Notes: generated by a model from the letters alone, not told the origin. A DNA stretch of 64,000 nucleotides from Aselliscus stoliczkanus (GCA_033961575.1 CM066730.1:155213523-155277522); one strand, 5' to 3'. Counted from the stretch's first letter, positions 10,315 through 20,776 are shown. Numbers and translations: made by a program.

Positions 10315-10791
10315 GGCTGGCCAAGTGGTGTGTTGGTTAAGAGCTGGCATGGGACCCCAGCTCTGAGCAGCAGGGCCCAGTTTGGATCCCACATGAGGGC
10401 CAGTGACACTGCCCTCTAAGCTAAGATGGAGAACGGTGGCTTGACCTGGGGCTGGGCTGCCGTGAGTTGCCGGCGACAGAGTAGGCTGCAGCCCATGCTG
10501 CAGTAGGTTGCCAAAAGTTTGGTGAGTGGCCTGCAGCCAGAGTAAGCTGCCAAGAGCCGCCATGAGTGGCTGTCCAGTGGCCGGTGACTGATCTGCCTCA
10601 CACGGGAAGAGCGCAATGATGATACCAACATGGGCCAGTGAGGCAACAACATCCTCCACAACCAGACTGAAGAACAAAAGGACAGCAACTTGTCTGTTCC
10701 CCTTCCCCGATTCCCCAATGCTGTTCCCTTCCTCCAATTCCCCAATAAAATCTTTAAAAAAAAAAAAAACCAAACCAAAAACCATAAAACA
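10315..10791 (+). mobile_element. Full-length composite SINE (long form)
   Basis: A perfect 16-bp target duplication (10299-10314 and 10792-10807) fixes both ends. The order is: tRNA-like head, B box AGTTTGGATCC, GACACTGCCCTC, a GCTGCC-rich middle of degenerate repeats, a second ACCAACATGGGCCAGTGA block, a CTGAAGAACAAAAGGACAGC segment, the CCCC(A/G)ATTCCCCAATAAAATC tail and poly(A). The antisense strand has long open frames (172 and 120 codons), which come from the repeated middle and are not genes. Confidence 0.95.
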
Positions 10792-10807
10792 AAAACTCAA
10801 TTTCCAG

Positions 10808-11400
10808 GTAGAATATGGGATCGTATATAATTGTAAGGAATGAGTGCACTTTGGAAGCCAAATGCATCATGCTTTTGGTACTGATTAGGAAGTGTCAGAG
10901 CAGGCCACTAATAAGGCTCAAGTCACATGGCATATCATGCGACATGGGGACCATGACCACGTGGCTATTACCTACTCTTTCCCGATGCTTCACTCCAATT
11001 TGGGAGCAGGTAGACCAGAGCCATGCTCTACCTCCCACAGTCCCATGAGTAGGATGAGGGCCAGTGGCTCTAAAGCAAACCATTGCAGTCTGACTTCCCA
11101 CTGGCTTGTGCAGTTGCCCTGGGCTGATCTCTTGTCTTTTTTATCACTGTACTTAACAGGGCCATGCATAGCACCTGGCCCAGGAGGGATAATAGATGTG
11201 TGAGGGGTGAATATGTGTGTTCCTTAACTTCTATAGTTAGCACCTATTTGAGGCTCCGCTTAATTTAGAAGGATGATGTGGGTTTGGTTTGAGCGTTTAT
11301 TTTTAATCATGGGACTGAGTAACCCTGGAAAGAAGAGAGCAGCTTGTTCTAGTGCTTCTCCTGAGCTGCCTGTTGGGAAGGTGCTGGTCTCCCTCCTGGC
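10808..11400. other. Unassigned non-coding DNA
   Basis: No repeat family recognised. Short open frames overlap on both strands without a protein signature. Confidence 0.4.
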
Positions 11401-11410
11401 CAATGGGCAG

Positions 11411-11616
11411 GAGGCAGTGTAATGGGGTAGTTAAACAAATAGGCTTGGGAATTAGAATGCCTTTAGTTTCTGCATATAAAAAATAGCAAAACAAACACAC
11501 ACATAAAAAAACCTAATAGTGCTTACTACCGAGGGTTATTATGAAGATTAAATGAGATAATACATGGAAAGCTTTTAGAACAGTGCCTGGCATAAGGTAA
11601 GTGCTCAGAAAATGTG
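11411..11616 (+). mobile_element. MIR, sense
   Basis: AGGCTTGGGAATTAGAATGC followed by GGGTTATTATGAAGATTAAA, GAACAGTGCCTGGCATAAGG and AAGTGCTCAGAAAATG. The middle is partly lost and replaced by an A-rich stretch. Confidence 0.75.
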
Positions 11617-12090
11617 GGTGAGGATGATGATGATGGCTGAATGATTTCTGGGGGGCACAATGCTGTGACTGGCAGGGCTTGAGTAGTATGTGCACCCCTG
11701 AAGTGGGGGTAGTGACAACATCTGATCCAGGGATGGAGAATGGAGGAGTGGTTTCCAGAGGTATTACAAGAAGATGAATGAAATGGTTGTGTGGGTGGGT
11801 GAGTGGGGTAGGGTTGGGGGATGGAGTGATGAGGTAGATAAGTGAGTTCATTTTCTTGGAAAGAAGAGAACATAGGATTTAAAAGCAGCAAAAGACTAGT
11901 CTTTGAGTTCCAAACCTTCCATGTACTCCTGAGTAAATCACTTATAATTCTGAGCCTCATCACCTCTGGTCAGGCTTAACTTTCACCAATGTCCGTGTTT
12001 CCTAAAGAATTCACTCTGATTTCTTATCCCGGTGTACACAGCTTTCCCCCTGGGCCTGGGCTTTCCCTGCCTAACATGTAATCTCTAATC
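11617..12090. other. Unassigned G-rich stretch
   Basis: 11755-11830 is rich in GGGTGGGTGAGTGGGGTAGGG-like runs on the plus strand. Overlapping minus-strand frames of 112 and 145 codons are His/Pro/Ser-rich readings of this simple composition. Confidence 0.4.
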
Positions 12091-12225
12091 TAACCACAAA
12101 CAGTTACTCTCAGTTCCCCTAAGATTTCTTGTACTTTCATACCACTGTGACTTTGTATTGCTGATCCTTTTAACTAGAATGTCTTTTATTCTTTGCACAC
12201 CTAAAGTCCCTGCTCTTTCTTTAAG
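12091..12225 (+). mobile_element. L2 3' fragment
   Basis: TACCACTGTGACTTTGTATT, AACTAGAATGTCTTTTATTC and CCTAAAGTCCCTGCTCTTTC follow the L2 order. Confidence 0.5.
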
Positions 12226-12234
12226 TTAATGATG

Positions 12235-12455
12235 GTTCACACTTACTGATGACTTGCTATATGCCATGCTCATGTGTGAACTTATTTAATATTCACAGCA
12301 AACCTAGGAGGTACGTACTATTATTATCCTTATTTTATGGATGGGAAAACTGAGGCAAAGGTCACTTAAGTAACTTGCCCAAGATCACACAACTAGTAAG
12401 CAACAGACTGAGACTCAAATCCATGTGATATTTATGTAGAATGTCTTTTTTAACC
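12235..12455 (-). mobile_element. MIR, antisense, nearly complete
   Basis: GACTTGCTATATGCCATGCT, AGGAGGTACGTACTATTATT, GATGGGAAAACTGAGGC, ACTTGCCCAAGATCACACAA and a reversed B-box region (AGACTCAAATCC) are all in order. Confidence 0.9.
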
Positions 12456-13035
12456 ACTGCAATGCACTGTCTCTCTGGCTTTAAGACGTTGGTCAAATTC
12501 AAGACCTGTCACAAGAGACCTGGAAGGCCACTTGGTTGCCAGGTACTTAATCACAGAAAGTATCAAATTTAAATTTTTGACATTATTTCCAAGTGAAAAC
12601 TTGAATCCAATAACAGAGATACATTGACAGGACTGAAAGAGGAAGATGTTTGTCATGCAGCCTTAGTCTGTGTCCTATTAACTGGACTAAAATGCACAAA
12701 TCAACATGTTATCATAATCTTGAAATTATCTTGTGACAAACACAATTATGTTTCATTCTATCACATATGCGTTACAATCATCTGTTAAGTATAAACATTT
12801 AAAGCATACCAAAATTCTGTAACTGTAACTTTATATTCTTACTTTAACATACCAAAGCCTTAAAAATAGAAGTAAGTGGGCCTCTGGGGCTCTGGGAGAG
12901 CCAACCCTGTTTAAATTACCTCCTGCCCTGGCTTCTCCCATCTTTTGCTTTGCCCATTTCTCTTGACTACAATAACAAGATGGACATTTCTAAGTTGGTA
13001 CTTACTTAACATGTCACATTGAACTTGATTATCTA
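12456..13035. other. Unassigned AT-rich DNA
   Basis: No gene or repeat family recognised. AT content is high and homopolymers are short. Confidence 0.4.
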
Positions 13036-13285
13036 CAGTGCCTAAGGGTGCAGACTTTAGAGCCAGACTGCTTGAGTTCAAATCCTGTCTCTCCTATCTG
13101 CTAGCTGTTAGAACATGGGGAATTTAGTTAACCTTTCTAGGCCTCAGTTTTCTTATCTGTAAAATAAGGATAAGCATCATGTCTACCTCACAGAAGTATT
13201 CTTAGGACTAAATGTACCACCACTTATGAAGTACTCGGACATTGCCTGGCCTGCAGAAGAGCTCAGTAATGTTAGCTATGATTAG
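13036..13285 (+). mobile_element. MIR, sense, nearly complete
   Basis: GTGCAGACTTTAGAGCCAGA, B-box region GAGTTCAAATCC, GCCTCAGTTTTCTTATCTGT and ATTGCCTGGCCTGCAGAAGA are in MIR order. Confidence 0.9.
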
Positions 13286-13304
13286 GATGAGCATGATGAT
13301 GCCT

Positions 13305-13440
13305 TCCTCTCCTTTCTTGGAGCTTGTGATCTTTGAACACTAGACTAACATTTTATTCATCTTTCTACACCCAGAACTTCCCAAGCATTGGGCCCAGAAT
13401 AAATGTTCCCAAAATGTCTGTGAAATTAATGAATGACTAC
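13305..13440 (+). mobile_element. L2 3' end
   Basis: GAGCTTGTGATCTTTGAACA, CACCCAGAACTTCCCAAGC and AGAATAAATGTTCCCAAAAT match the L2 3' end ahead of its AATG-rich terminus. Confidence 0.6.
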
Positions 13441-13667
13441 CTCTGTAAAGGTGGGCTGACGGCACCTACCCTATAAGGTGTGGTGAAAATCAAAAGAAAG
13501 GCATGGTGCTAAAATACCATGTAGACTGTAAAGAATGGGATTGATGTTCTTATGTTCTTTTCCTCTCTTGCCCCGCCCCACTTCCATAACCAGGCCTCCT
13601 TAACAATGATGCTTACTTAATTCACAGGCCTGCTCATGGACAGCACCTGATCAATAGGACCACGCAG

Positions 13668-13884
13668 GTAAGCAATGACCAACCACCACCAGACGGGTGC
13701 TGAACAACCACCACCATGCAGGTAGGTGATGACCAATCACAACCAAGCAGGTAGATTCTGACCAATCACCATTAAGCAAGTAGGTTCTGACCAATCACCA
13801 TCAGGCAGGCAGGTGCTGAACTATCCCCAGCCTGCATTGGTTATTCTGACCAGTCACCAACACCGGTGGATACTGATTAACACC
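13668..13884 (+). repeat. 29-bp minisatellite with CCAAT motifs
   Basis: Units start at 13668, 13697 (25 bp), 13722, 13751, 13780, 13809, 13838 (27 bp) and 13865 (partial). The core reads GTAGGTTCTGACCAATCACC followed by ATNAGGCAG-like sequence. CCAAT pentamers lie at 13733, 13762 and 13791, exactly 29 bp apart. Units are contiguous, with no spacers, so this is not a CRISPR array. Confidence 0.9.
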
Positions 13885-14740
13885 TTTGAGATGAGGCCAT
13901 TGGAAGTAGTGAAGCCCCAGCCCAGATATGCCTGTGACTCAGTTGGCACCTCAGAGGCCCAGGCCCTATGTTCAGAAATTGGGGACCCTGGGGGTGGAAC
14001 AACCTGGCCTTCCCTCAGCCTGGGCTTTGGCCATTCTCAAGTTGAGATTGCCTCAGGGAGGAGGGGTTGCCCAGGCGCTGGGCCCTCTCTCACCCAGCAT
14101 GAGTTGTGAAAGTTATTGCCCTGCTTTATCTTCATTAATGGCCTAATGTTGTCGGAGCAGTGTCACTGGCACTCCCCATTTCCCATCTGTTTATGACATC
14201 TTTGGCTGCCCCTGCCCTGTTGCACAAGAAGGCAACTAGAAGAACTGTGAAATCACCAGCAGCTTTGTCCTGGTTCTGTGCAGAGGTGCAATTCCTGTGG
14301 GACCTGGGTCCTGATAAACATAGTAGGGAGGGGGCAGGGGAGCATGGGCTAGCCTTGGACTTGGGTAATGAATTCCAGGAGTGCTTGTTTTTTATATCCT
14401 CTTGAATTATGCTTCCAGCATATCTGTCTGTGCTTTTTTACCTTGTCTTCCTTTCAGTCTATGTGCAACGTTCACAGTACCATCTTCTTTGTTGTGTGGG
14501 TGGTGCTAGCAGGGATCCACAGCACGCTTGGAAAAGAAACCTGTGAGATCTCACAAGCTCTGCAAACTTGATTGGGTGGGAGGGCACTTGTGGCCCCCTG
14601 TGGCTTTGAAAAAGTGTTCCAATTTGTGACCTGTCCTCTGAGTTGTTCCTCCTTGTCTTGTTCGCAAAGATTTGTTTATTTAAATCTCAGAGAATTGTTT
14701 GAAATAATTTATTCTTTCAGTCACTAGTTCTGAGAACCCA
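13885..14740. other. Unassigned non-coding DNA
   Basis: No repeat or exon is recognised. Open frames up to 98 codons overlap one another in two frames and look random. Confidence 0.4.
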
Positions 14741-14744
14741 CCAC

Positions 14745-15025
14745 AAACTTGGGGGTGGCCACTGCAACTCATAAGGGTGAATAAGCGAGATCACCCCTGC
14801 TGCTCTGGAGGCTGCCATCTAGAGGGAGAGAGGACTACAAAACAGTCGTTCTGATACAGAGCCAGGCGAGATGAGTACTAATGGGAAGAACAAATCATTG
14901 ATTAAGGGAATCATAGAGGGAGCGAATATCATTGAAAAAAGAGCTAGAAGTCAGAGAGGCCATGTAGAGAAGGGTGTCTGTGAACCGGACTTTGAAAGAC
15001 GAGGAGGATTTTAATAAGAAAAGAA
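14745..15025 (+). mobile_element. L2 fragment
   Basis: CTGGAGGCTGCCATCTAGAG, ACTACAAAACAGTCGTTCTG, GAGTACTAATGGGAAGAACA and ACCGGACTTTGAAAGACGAG have the L2 3' block order, strongly diverged. Confidence 0.5.
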
Positions 15026-15422
15026 TTGGAAGAAAACCCTTACCAGAATCATTTTAAAATCGGGAGGAAGAACAACTGTGAGCTGTTTTCATTATCATTA
15101 TTTGCAAAGTATAGTGTTGGACATGGCGAGGCATGGTCCTTATATTTGAGGACAGGAAAGGGAGAAAGGGACAACTGCATGACATACAGCCAGCACGCTG
15201 GCACTATAATCATGGCACAAATGAAATATTTTGGGACCATCGAGCAGAGAGATGATCACATGTCATAAAATAGTTGGCATTTGGCTACATTTCTCTTTTT
15301 AGTTTCTGCTTAGTTCATGATTTCCTGGAAAATGGCATCTCCCTCTCTCCCTGCACCCCTTGATCTTCCTACCACCATCTTTTCTACAAACAGATTGGAA
15401 GGCAATTAGTCCATCTCATGCT
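15026..15422. other. Unassigned non-coding DNA
   Basis: No feature recognised. Confidence 0.4.
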
Positions 15423-15490
15423 AACAATAGTAGCTACCACTTGTGGCCTGGCTGTTGTGCACAGTGCCTTGTTAAATCCTCAGTACCACT
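15423..15490 (-). mobile_element. MIR, antisense, first part
   Basis: GTGCACAGTGCCTTGTTAAA and TCCTCAGTACCACT are the antisense MIR up to the LTR insertion. The sequence resumes at 16008 after the repeated ACCACT. Confidence 0.65.
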
Positions 15491-15491
15491 G

Positions 15492-16007
15492 TGTTAGTTA
15501 TTTATTGCTACATAACAAGTTATCCCAAAGCTTGGTAGTTGACAACACTAAGCACTACTATCTCATAATTCTATGAGTTGGGAATCGGCACGGAGCTTAG
15601 CTGGGACCGCCAACCCAGGCCTCTCACAAGTCACAAGTCAAGGTGTTGACCTGGCTGCAGTCATATTAAGGCTCTACTTGGGGAAGAATCTGCTTCCAAA
15701 CTCACTCATAGGGTTGTTGGCAGGATTCAGCTCCTGGTGGGCTGTTGGCTGGCAGCTGCCCTCTGGTCCTTGCCATGTGGGCCACTCCTTAGGGCAGCTC
15801 ACAGCAGGGAAGAGGAGGCAAACAGGGAGTATAAGCATGACAGAAGTCATCATCACTTGTATCCTAATCTCAGAAATGACATCCCATCACTTGGGCTCTA
15901 TTCTATTTTTTACTAGGTACAATGTACACTCAAGGGGAGGATTACATAAGGGTATGGATACCAAGAGGCAGAATCATTGGGCAGTATTTTAGAATCTCAT
16001 TACCACA
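15492..16007 (-). mobile_element. Solo LTR-like element inside a MIR
   Basis: Starts TGTTAGTTATTTATTGCTAC and ends CATTACCACA (TG...CA), flanked by ACCACT at 15485-15490 and 16008-16013. Body blocks such as GCTTAGCTGGGAC, GACCTGGCTGCAGTCATATT and GAATCATTGGGCAG match a common mammalian LTR repeat. No internal retroviral region is present. Confidence 0.75.
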
Positions 16008-16165
16008 ACCACTCTATATAATAGGGGTTCTCTCCTTTTTTAGGAAAGGAATCTGAAACTCGGAGGTCTTGCTCAGGCTCACACGCTATTTGAGTGGTTC
16101 AAATTTGAAACTGAACCAGTCTTTTTCCAAAGCCTGGCTCTTCCCACTACCTCACACTGCCTCTG
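16008..16165 (-). mobile_element. MIR, antisense, second part
   Basis: CTGAAACTCGGAGGTCTTGC, TCAGGCTCACACGCTATTTG and AAGCCTGGCTCTTCCCACTA continue the MIR broken at 15490. Confidence 0.65.
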
Positions 16166-17435
16166 GTGGCTGATGAAAGTCTCTGAGCACATTTCACCCC
16201 CAGAGTCACCTGTTCAGGTGCTTGGTTGACAGCTACCCAGCCTCACGCTGAGGCTAAGACCGCCAGGCCTGCATAACTTTTCTACTCTCGCTGATCTTGA
16301 AAGCATTTATTTCCATTCCAGTTTGAGACAGCGGCGAAGGATAGGAAAGGCCAAATATTTGATGTCCTGTGAGCTGCTCCTTTCCTGAAAGCTTCAGCGC
16401 TAACTGCCCAGGTTCTTGTTGAAAGCACTTGAGTGCGAACATGCACCTTTCAGTAATGTCCTTTTTTTCCACAGATGATTAATCAGGAGCGTCCCTGGAT
16501 AGGTTTGGCACAGATGGAGGTAAGGGAGCGAGCCAGATCATAAATCCAAATAAATTTATAGCCTCACCATCCATCCCATTATTACATCAGGAAGGCTGTA
16601 GTTCCTTTTATTGCTTGAAGATGTGGAAGGGGTTTTGCGTATCAGGGGACTCAGTACCAAGGGACTACATCCGCCAGGCAGATTTTTAATGGCGAGTAAC
16701 CAATGGGACATTCATTGTTGGGGACGAGCTTAAGAATGTTGCCTTTGTTGATAGGAGTAGTATTAGGGAAGTTTCACAAGAAAATCTAAGGACTTAATAC
16801 ATGCTGCCTTAAATAGTAGTTCTTTCTTGTTTTCTACTTTTCCCTCGGTTTCAAAACTTCTCAAAGATTACTATCTTTATATGTGCACATTTCCTAACAC
16901 ATCTTGCCCATGGTTGGTCCCCAATAACTTTTTTTTTTTTTTAAGAAAACATGTAACCATCTCCTAAATGAAGGTAAACAGTCCTCTTTACCTTAAGTTC
17001 AGCTCAGCGATTTCTTTTTCTGAAGCCTGGTGTGACAGAACCCGCTCCCTGCACTGACAGCAGCTCACGTTTATAGCGCTTTACTCAGTCTATCTGGCCA
17101 GGAGGTGGTGTGCATGAATTTGCTATTTCACATGAAAGACTTTCTATAATTACTTAAGAAATGCTCTGATGAGCCTCTGGTAGTGCTGAATCTGTTCCTG
17201 GTTCTTGCCCTGATTCCTGGATCTGCTCTACATGGGACCCTTCACCCTCTCTGGGCCATTGTGTCCCTTTTAGCTCAAGGTAGAGAAGAGTCAATCATCT
17301 CTATTTTTGGATGAGTAAAGACAGACACGATTCCCAGAAAAAAAGAGCACCGGCCCAGGCACCAGATCTCTGAGTCAACGTTGCTTTGTTTCTGATACTG
17401 TCCTTTCAATGGGGTGGTGAAGAAAACCACTCATT
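16166..17435. other. Repeat-poor DNA with a possible short exon
   Basis: No SINE or LINE is recognised across about 1.2 kb apart from a T-run near 16930. A strong splice-acceptor and donor pair encloses 16475-16519. Confidence 0.45.
16475..16519 (+). other. Candidate 45-nt exon (speculative)
   Basis: A pyrimidine tract TCCTTTTTTTCCACAG precedes position 16475, and GTAAGG follows 16519. The enclosed 45 nt are open only in the frame starting at 16475 (15 codons, MINQERPWIGLAQME); both other frames contain a stop. The length is a multiple of three. I recognise no protein, and a chance pair of splice-like sites is quite possible. Confidence 0.2.
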
Positions 17436-17439
17436 TTGT

Positions 17440-17585
17440 TCTGCCACTTTCTTGCCACATGACATTGTGCAGTAAAATGCATTCTGAACCTAACTTTACT
17501 TATCTCTATAATGAGACTATTGTTACTATCCTGCTTATCTCACAGGGTTAAGGTGGGAATCACAAGATACAATGGATATAAACCA
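17440..17585 (+). mobile_element. MIR, sense
   Basis: TCTTGCCACATGACATTGTG, AACTTTACTTATCTCTATAA and CTCACAGGGTTAAGGTGGGA follow the MIR order without the 5' head. Confidence 0.6.
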
Positions 17586-17619
17586 CTCCATGATATCATG
17601 TTCCTGATGACAAAAATGA

Positions 17620-17852
17620 TTGCAATAGCTATCACATATCACACAGTTCCTATGCATTGGGAAACGTGCTTAGTGCTTCACATGAATTATCTCAGTTAAT
17701 CATCACAACAATCCTGTGGATTATATTATCCCCAATTATAGATGAGGAAGCTGAGGCCTAGAAAGGTTAAGTGACTTGCTCAAGGTCATACAGCTAGGAA
17801 GTTATGGAGCCAGGATTCAAACTCAGACAGTCCAACTCTCAAACCCATGAAT
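17620..17852 (-). mobile_element. MIR, antisense, nearly complete
   Basis: CATTGGGAAACGTGCTTAGT, TGAATTATCTCAGTTAATCA, GATGAGGAAGCTGAGGCCTA and AGCCAGGATTCAAACTCAGA are the antisense MIR in full order. Confidence 0.9.
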
Positions 17853-18016
17853 CTGTGTAATTTACATAAACTGTCTCATCATATAGCAATGTATAAATAT
17901 AGTATTATATTAACCAATCCCCCTTTTATACAAGTATAAAAAGTTGTAGTGTAAAAAGTATTTAGCCACAGAATGCATTGAAATCTATTGTCTTTCACAA
18001 TATAAAAAGCATATAA

Positions 18017-18428
18017 GACTTTAACATGGGTGCCAAGACCATCCAGTGGGGAAAGGACAGTTTTTTCATCAGCAAATGGTGCTGGGAGACTGGACAGCCA
18101 CATGCAGAAGAATGAAGTTAGACCCTTACCTCATGCCTTCTACAAATGAACTCAAAATGGGTTAAATACCTAAACATAAGAGCTAAAACCATAAATTTTT
18201 TTGAAGAAAACACAGGGGAAAACCTTAACACATTTTTTGCGGGAAACGAGTAAACTTGTCATATAGCTCAAATGCCCGCTTACAAATTGTTAATAACATT
18301 GGTTTTGGTGATGATTTGTTGTATATAGCATAAAAAGCATATCAACAAAAGAAAAATTAGATAAACTGGACTTCATCAAAATGTAAAACTTCTGTATATT
18401 AAAGGACACTATCAAGAGAGTGAAAAGA
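18017..18428 (+). mobile_element. L1 3' part, segment 1
   Basis: CAGTGGGGAAAGGACAGTTT, ATGGTGCTGGGAGACTGGAC and GGGTTAAATACCTAAACATA are the C-terminal ORF2 region of L1, in sense and with stops and indels. It ends at the SINE target site AGAGAGTGAAAAGA. Confidence 0.9.
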
Positions 18429-18793
18429 TGGGCCAGCCGAGTGGCTCAGTTGGTTAAGAGCGTGAGCTCTGAGCAACAGGGTTGCCGGTTCGATTCCCAC
18501 ATGGGCCAGTGAGCTGCACCCGAGCTGAGCTGCCACTGAGCTGCCAAAAGTGGCAGGATATGCTCTTAACAACAAGGTTGCTGGTTTGACTCCCACATGA
18601 CATGGTGGGCTATGCCCACCTGCAACTAAGATTGAAAACTGCACCTTGAACTGAGCAGCCACGAGCTGCTGATGGGCATAGCTGAGTTAGCTGTGCCCTC
18701 CACAACTAAGATCGAAGGACAGCAACTTGGCTGTTCCCCTTCCCCAATTCCCCAACACTGTTCCCCTCCCCCAATTCCCCAATGGAAAAAGAG
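18429..18793 (+). mobile_element. Dimeric SINE (two tRNA-like heads)
   Basis: Perfect 14-bp target duplications (18415-18428 and 18794-18807). First head with B box GGTTCGATTCC. A second, shorter head with CTTAACAACAAGGTTGCTGG and GGTTTGACTCC. Then ATGGTGGGCTATGCCC, ACAACTAAGATCGAAGGACA and the CCCCAATTCCCCAA tail block. It lacks AATAAAATCTT: AATGG follows the tail. Confidence 0.95.
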
Positions 18794-19740
18794 AGAGAGT
18801 GAAAAGAAAATCCACAGAATGAGAGAAAATGTGTGCAAATCATGTATCTGATAAAGGATTAATATCCAGAATATATAAAGAACCTGTACAACTCAAAAAT
18901 CCAGTTCAAAAACAAGCAAAGGACTTGAATAGACATTTCTCCAAATAAGACATACAAATGGACAAGTCCATGAAAAGATGTGAAATATTATTAATCATTA
19001 GGGAGATTTAAGTCAAAACCACAATGAGATGCCATTTCACACTGGTTAGGTTGGCTATAATAAAGAAATGGAAAATAATAAGTGTTGACAAGTAAATGGA
19101 GAAATTAGAAACTGCTGCATTTCTGGTGGAAATATAAGATGATGCAGCTGCTGTGGAAAACAGTTCCTCAAAAAGTTAGATATAGAAATACCCTATGGTC
19201 TAACAATTCTATCTCTAAGTATATACCCAAAAGAATTGAAAGCAAGAGCTCAAACAGATACTTGCACAGCAATGTTTACAATAGCATTTTTTTGTCACAA
19301 TAACTCAGAGATAGAAACAAACCAAGTGTCTATCAACAGATGGTATGTGTGGTATAGACATAGAATGGAATATTATTCAGCTTTAAAAAAGAATGACATT
19401 TCCGTGTTACAACATGAATGAGCCTTGAAGACATTATGCTAAGTGAAATAAGTCAGACACAAAAGGACAAATATTATGGATTCCACTTATATGAGTTACT
19501 TAGAATAGGAAAATTCATAGAGAGGGAAAAGTAGAAGAGAGGTTACCAGGTGCTGGGAGAAGGGGAGAATAGGAAGTCATTGTCTAATGGGTACAAGGTT
19601 CTGTTTGGGGTGATGAAAAATGTCTGGAAACGGGTGGTGGTGATGCTGCACAACATTGTGAATGTACTTAATGCCACTGAATTGTACCCTTAACATGGTT
19701 AAAAATGACAAAATGTATGTTATATATATTTTACTACATG
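18794..19740 (+). mobile_element. L1 3' part, segment 2
   Basis: Resumes with GAAAATCCACAGAATGAGAG, then AATATCCAGAATATATAAAG, GACTTGAATAGACATTTCTC, ATGAGATGCCATTTCACACT, GGAATATTATTCAGCTTTAA and a 3' UTR ending near TTTACTACATGG. This is an L1MA-like L1 3' end. The coding frame is broken by many stops. Confidence 0.9.
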
Positions 19741-20333
19741 GAGAACTTCCTTTAAAAAGAAGCATGTAAGAAAGCTTAATCTTAATTTGACTTTTTGTCA
19801 TTAAAAATAATTTTTATTACATTTTTTTACTATTTAAAAATAATAACAGTTTCTTATAGAAAAATACAGATAAACCAAAAGGGGGAAAATTAAAATATTC
19901 ATTATCTTAGAAATAGCCACATTTAAACCCTTAATGTCCTTCCAGATTGTCTTTGTCTCTCTTTCCTCATTTTCCTTCTTCTTTTATTCTCTTTTGATGA
20001 AGTTCTGTACCCTTTTATTCCTCAGGAATTTTGAGGTCACTTTCCTTTGTGAGTCCTCATCTATATCAGAGTTTGGTCTTACCCATCCAAAGGGTGGAAA
20101 AACACTTTCTAAAACCAAGAGAAGTGATAAAACACTGAAAAGGAGCCAAGAAATGTGTGATCAGAATGCTCCGATTCATGCTGAGATCATTTGGAAGTTG
20201 TGTTGGAAAGGACAACTGTCAACACACGATGCCCAGAAGTCTCTGAAGGCTTGTGGCCAAAGAAATGATCCACAGCATTCGATATAGTCCACATCACAGA
20301 AGAAACTAATATTGTTTGGATCCTACCTGTCCT
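19741..20333. other. AT-rich DNA with old L1-like pieces
   Basis: CTTATAGAAAAATACAGATAAACC resembles an old L1 3' region. The rest is unassigned. A 117-codon plus frame (19934-20287) has a Phe-rich start and no recognisable domain. Confidence 0.35.
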
Positions 20334-20341
20334 CCATTCTC

Positions 20342-20776
20342 GCCTTTTTTTTTTTTTTAAGATTTTATTTGGGAATTGCGGGAGGAGAACAGCGCTGGGG
20401 AATTGGGGAAGGGGAACAGACAAGTTGTCTTTTTGTTCTTCAGTCTAGTAGTGGAGCACGTTGCTTCACTGGCCCATGTTGGTATCGTCACTGCGCTCTT
20501 CCCGGATGAGGCAGATTGGTCGCCGGCCTCTGGATGGTTGCTCACTGTGGCTATTGGCAGCTCACGCTGGCTGCTGGCCACTCACTGTAGCCTATGGCAG
20601 CCCACTGCAGCAGGGACTGCAGCCTACACCATTGCCTGGGCTCACACAGCCCATCTCCAGGTGGAGCTGTTGTTAGCTGTAGAGGGCAGTGTCACTGGCC
20701 CTCATATGTGGGATCCAAACCAGGGGCCACTGGCATCCCAAAACCAGCTCTTAACCAATGCGCCACTTGGTTGGCC
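20342..20776 (-). mobile_element. Full-length composite SINE (long form)
   Basis: Poly(T), AAGATTTTATTTGGGAATTG, AACAGACAAGTTGTC, GCACGTTGCTTCACTGGCCC, a GCTGGCTGCTGGCC-type middle, GAGGGCAGTGTCACTGGCCC and terminal CCACTTGGTTGGCCC. The flank CCATTCTC is repeated at 20334-20341 and 20777-20784. Confidence 0.95.

Noticed and set aside
10282..10800. Antisense frames of 172 and 120 codons, with similar frames in the SINEs at 20342, 24596, 34824 and 58488
   Set aside because: They recur only in copies of the long SINE and come from its GCTGCC-rich middle, which lacks stop codons in several frames. They are not conserved as a protein: frames and ends differ between copies.
13668..13884. CRISPR-like array
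   Set aside because: The 29-bp units follow each other directly, without unique spacers, and the host is a mammal. It is a minisatellite.
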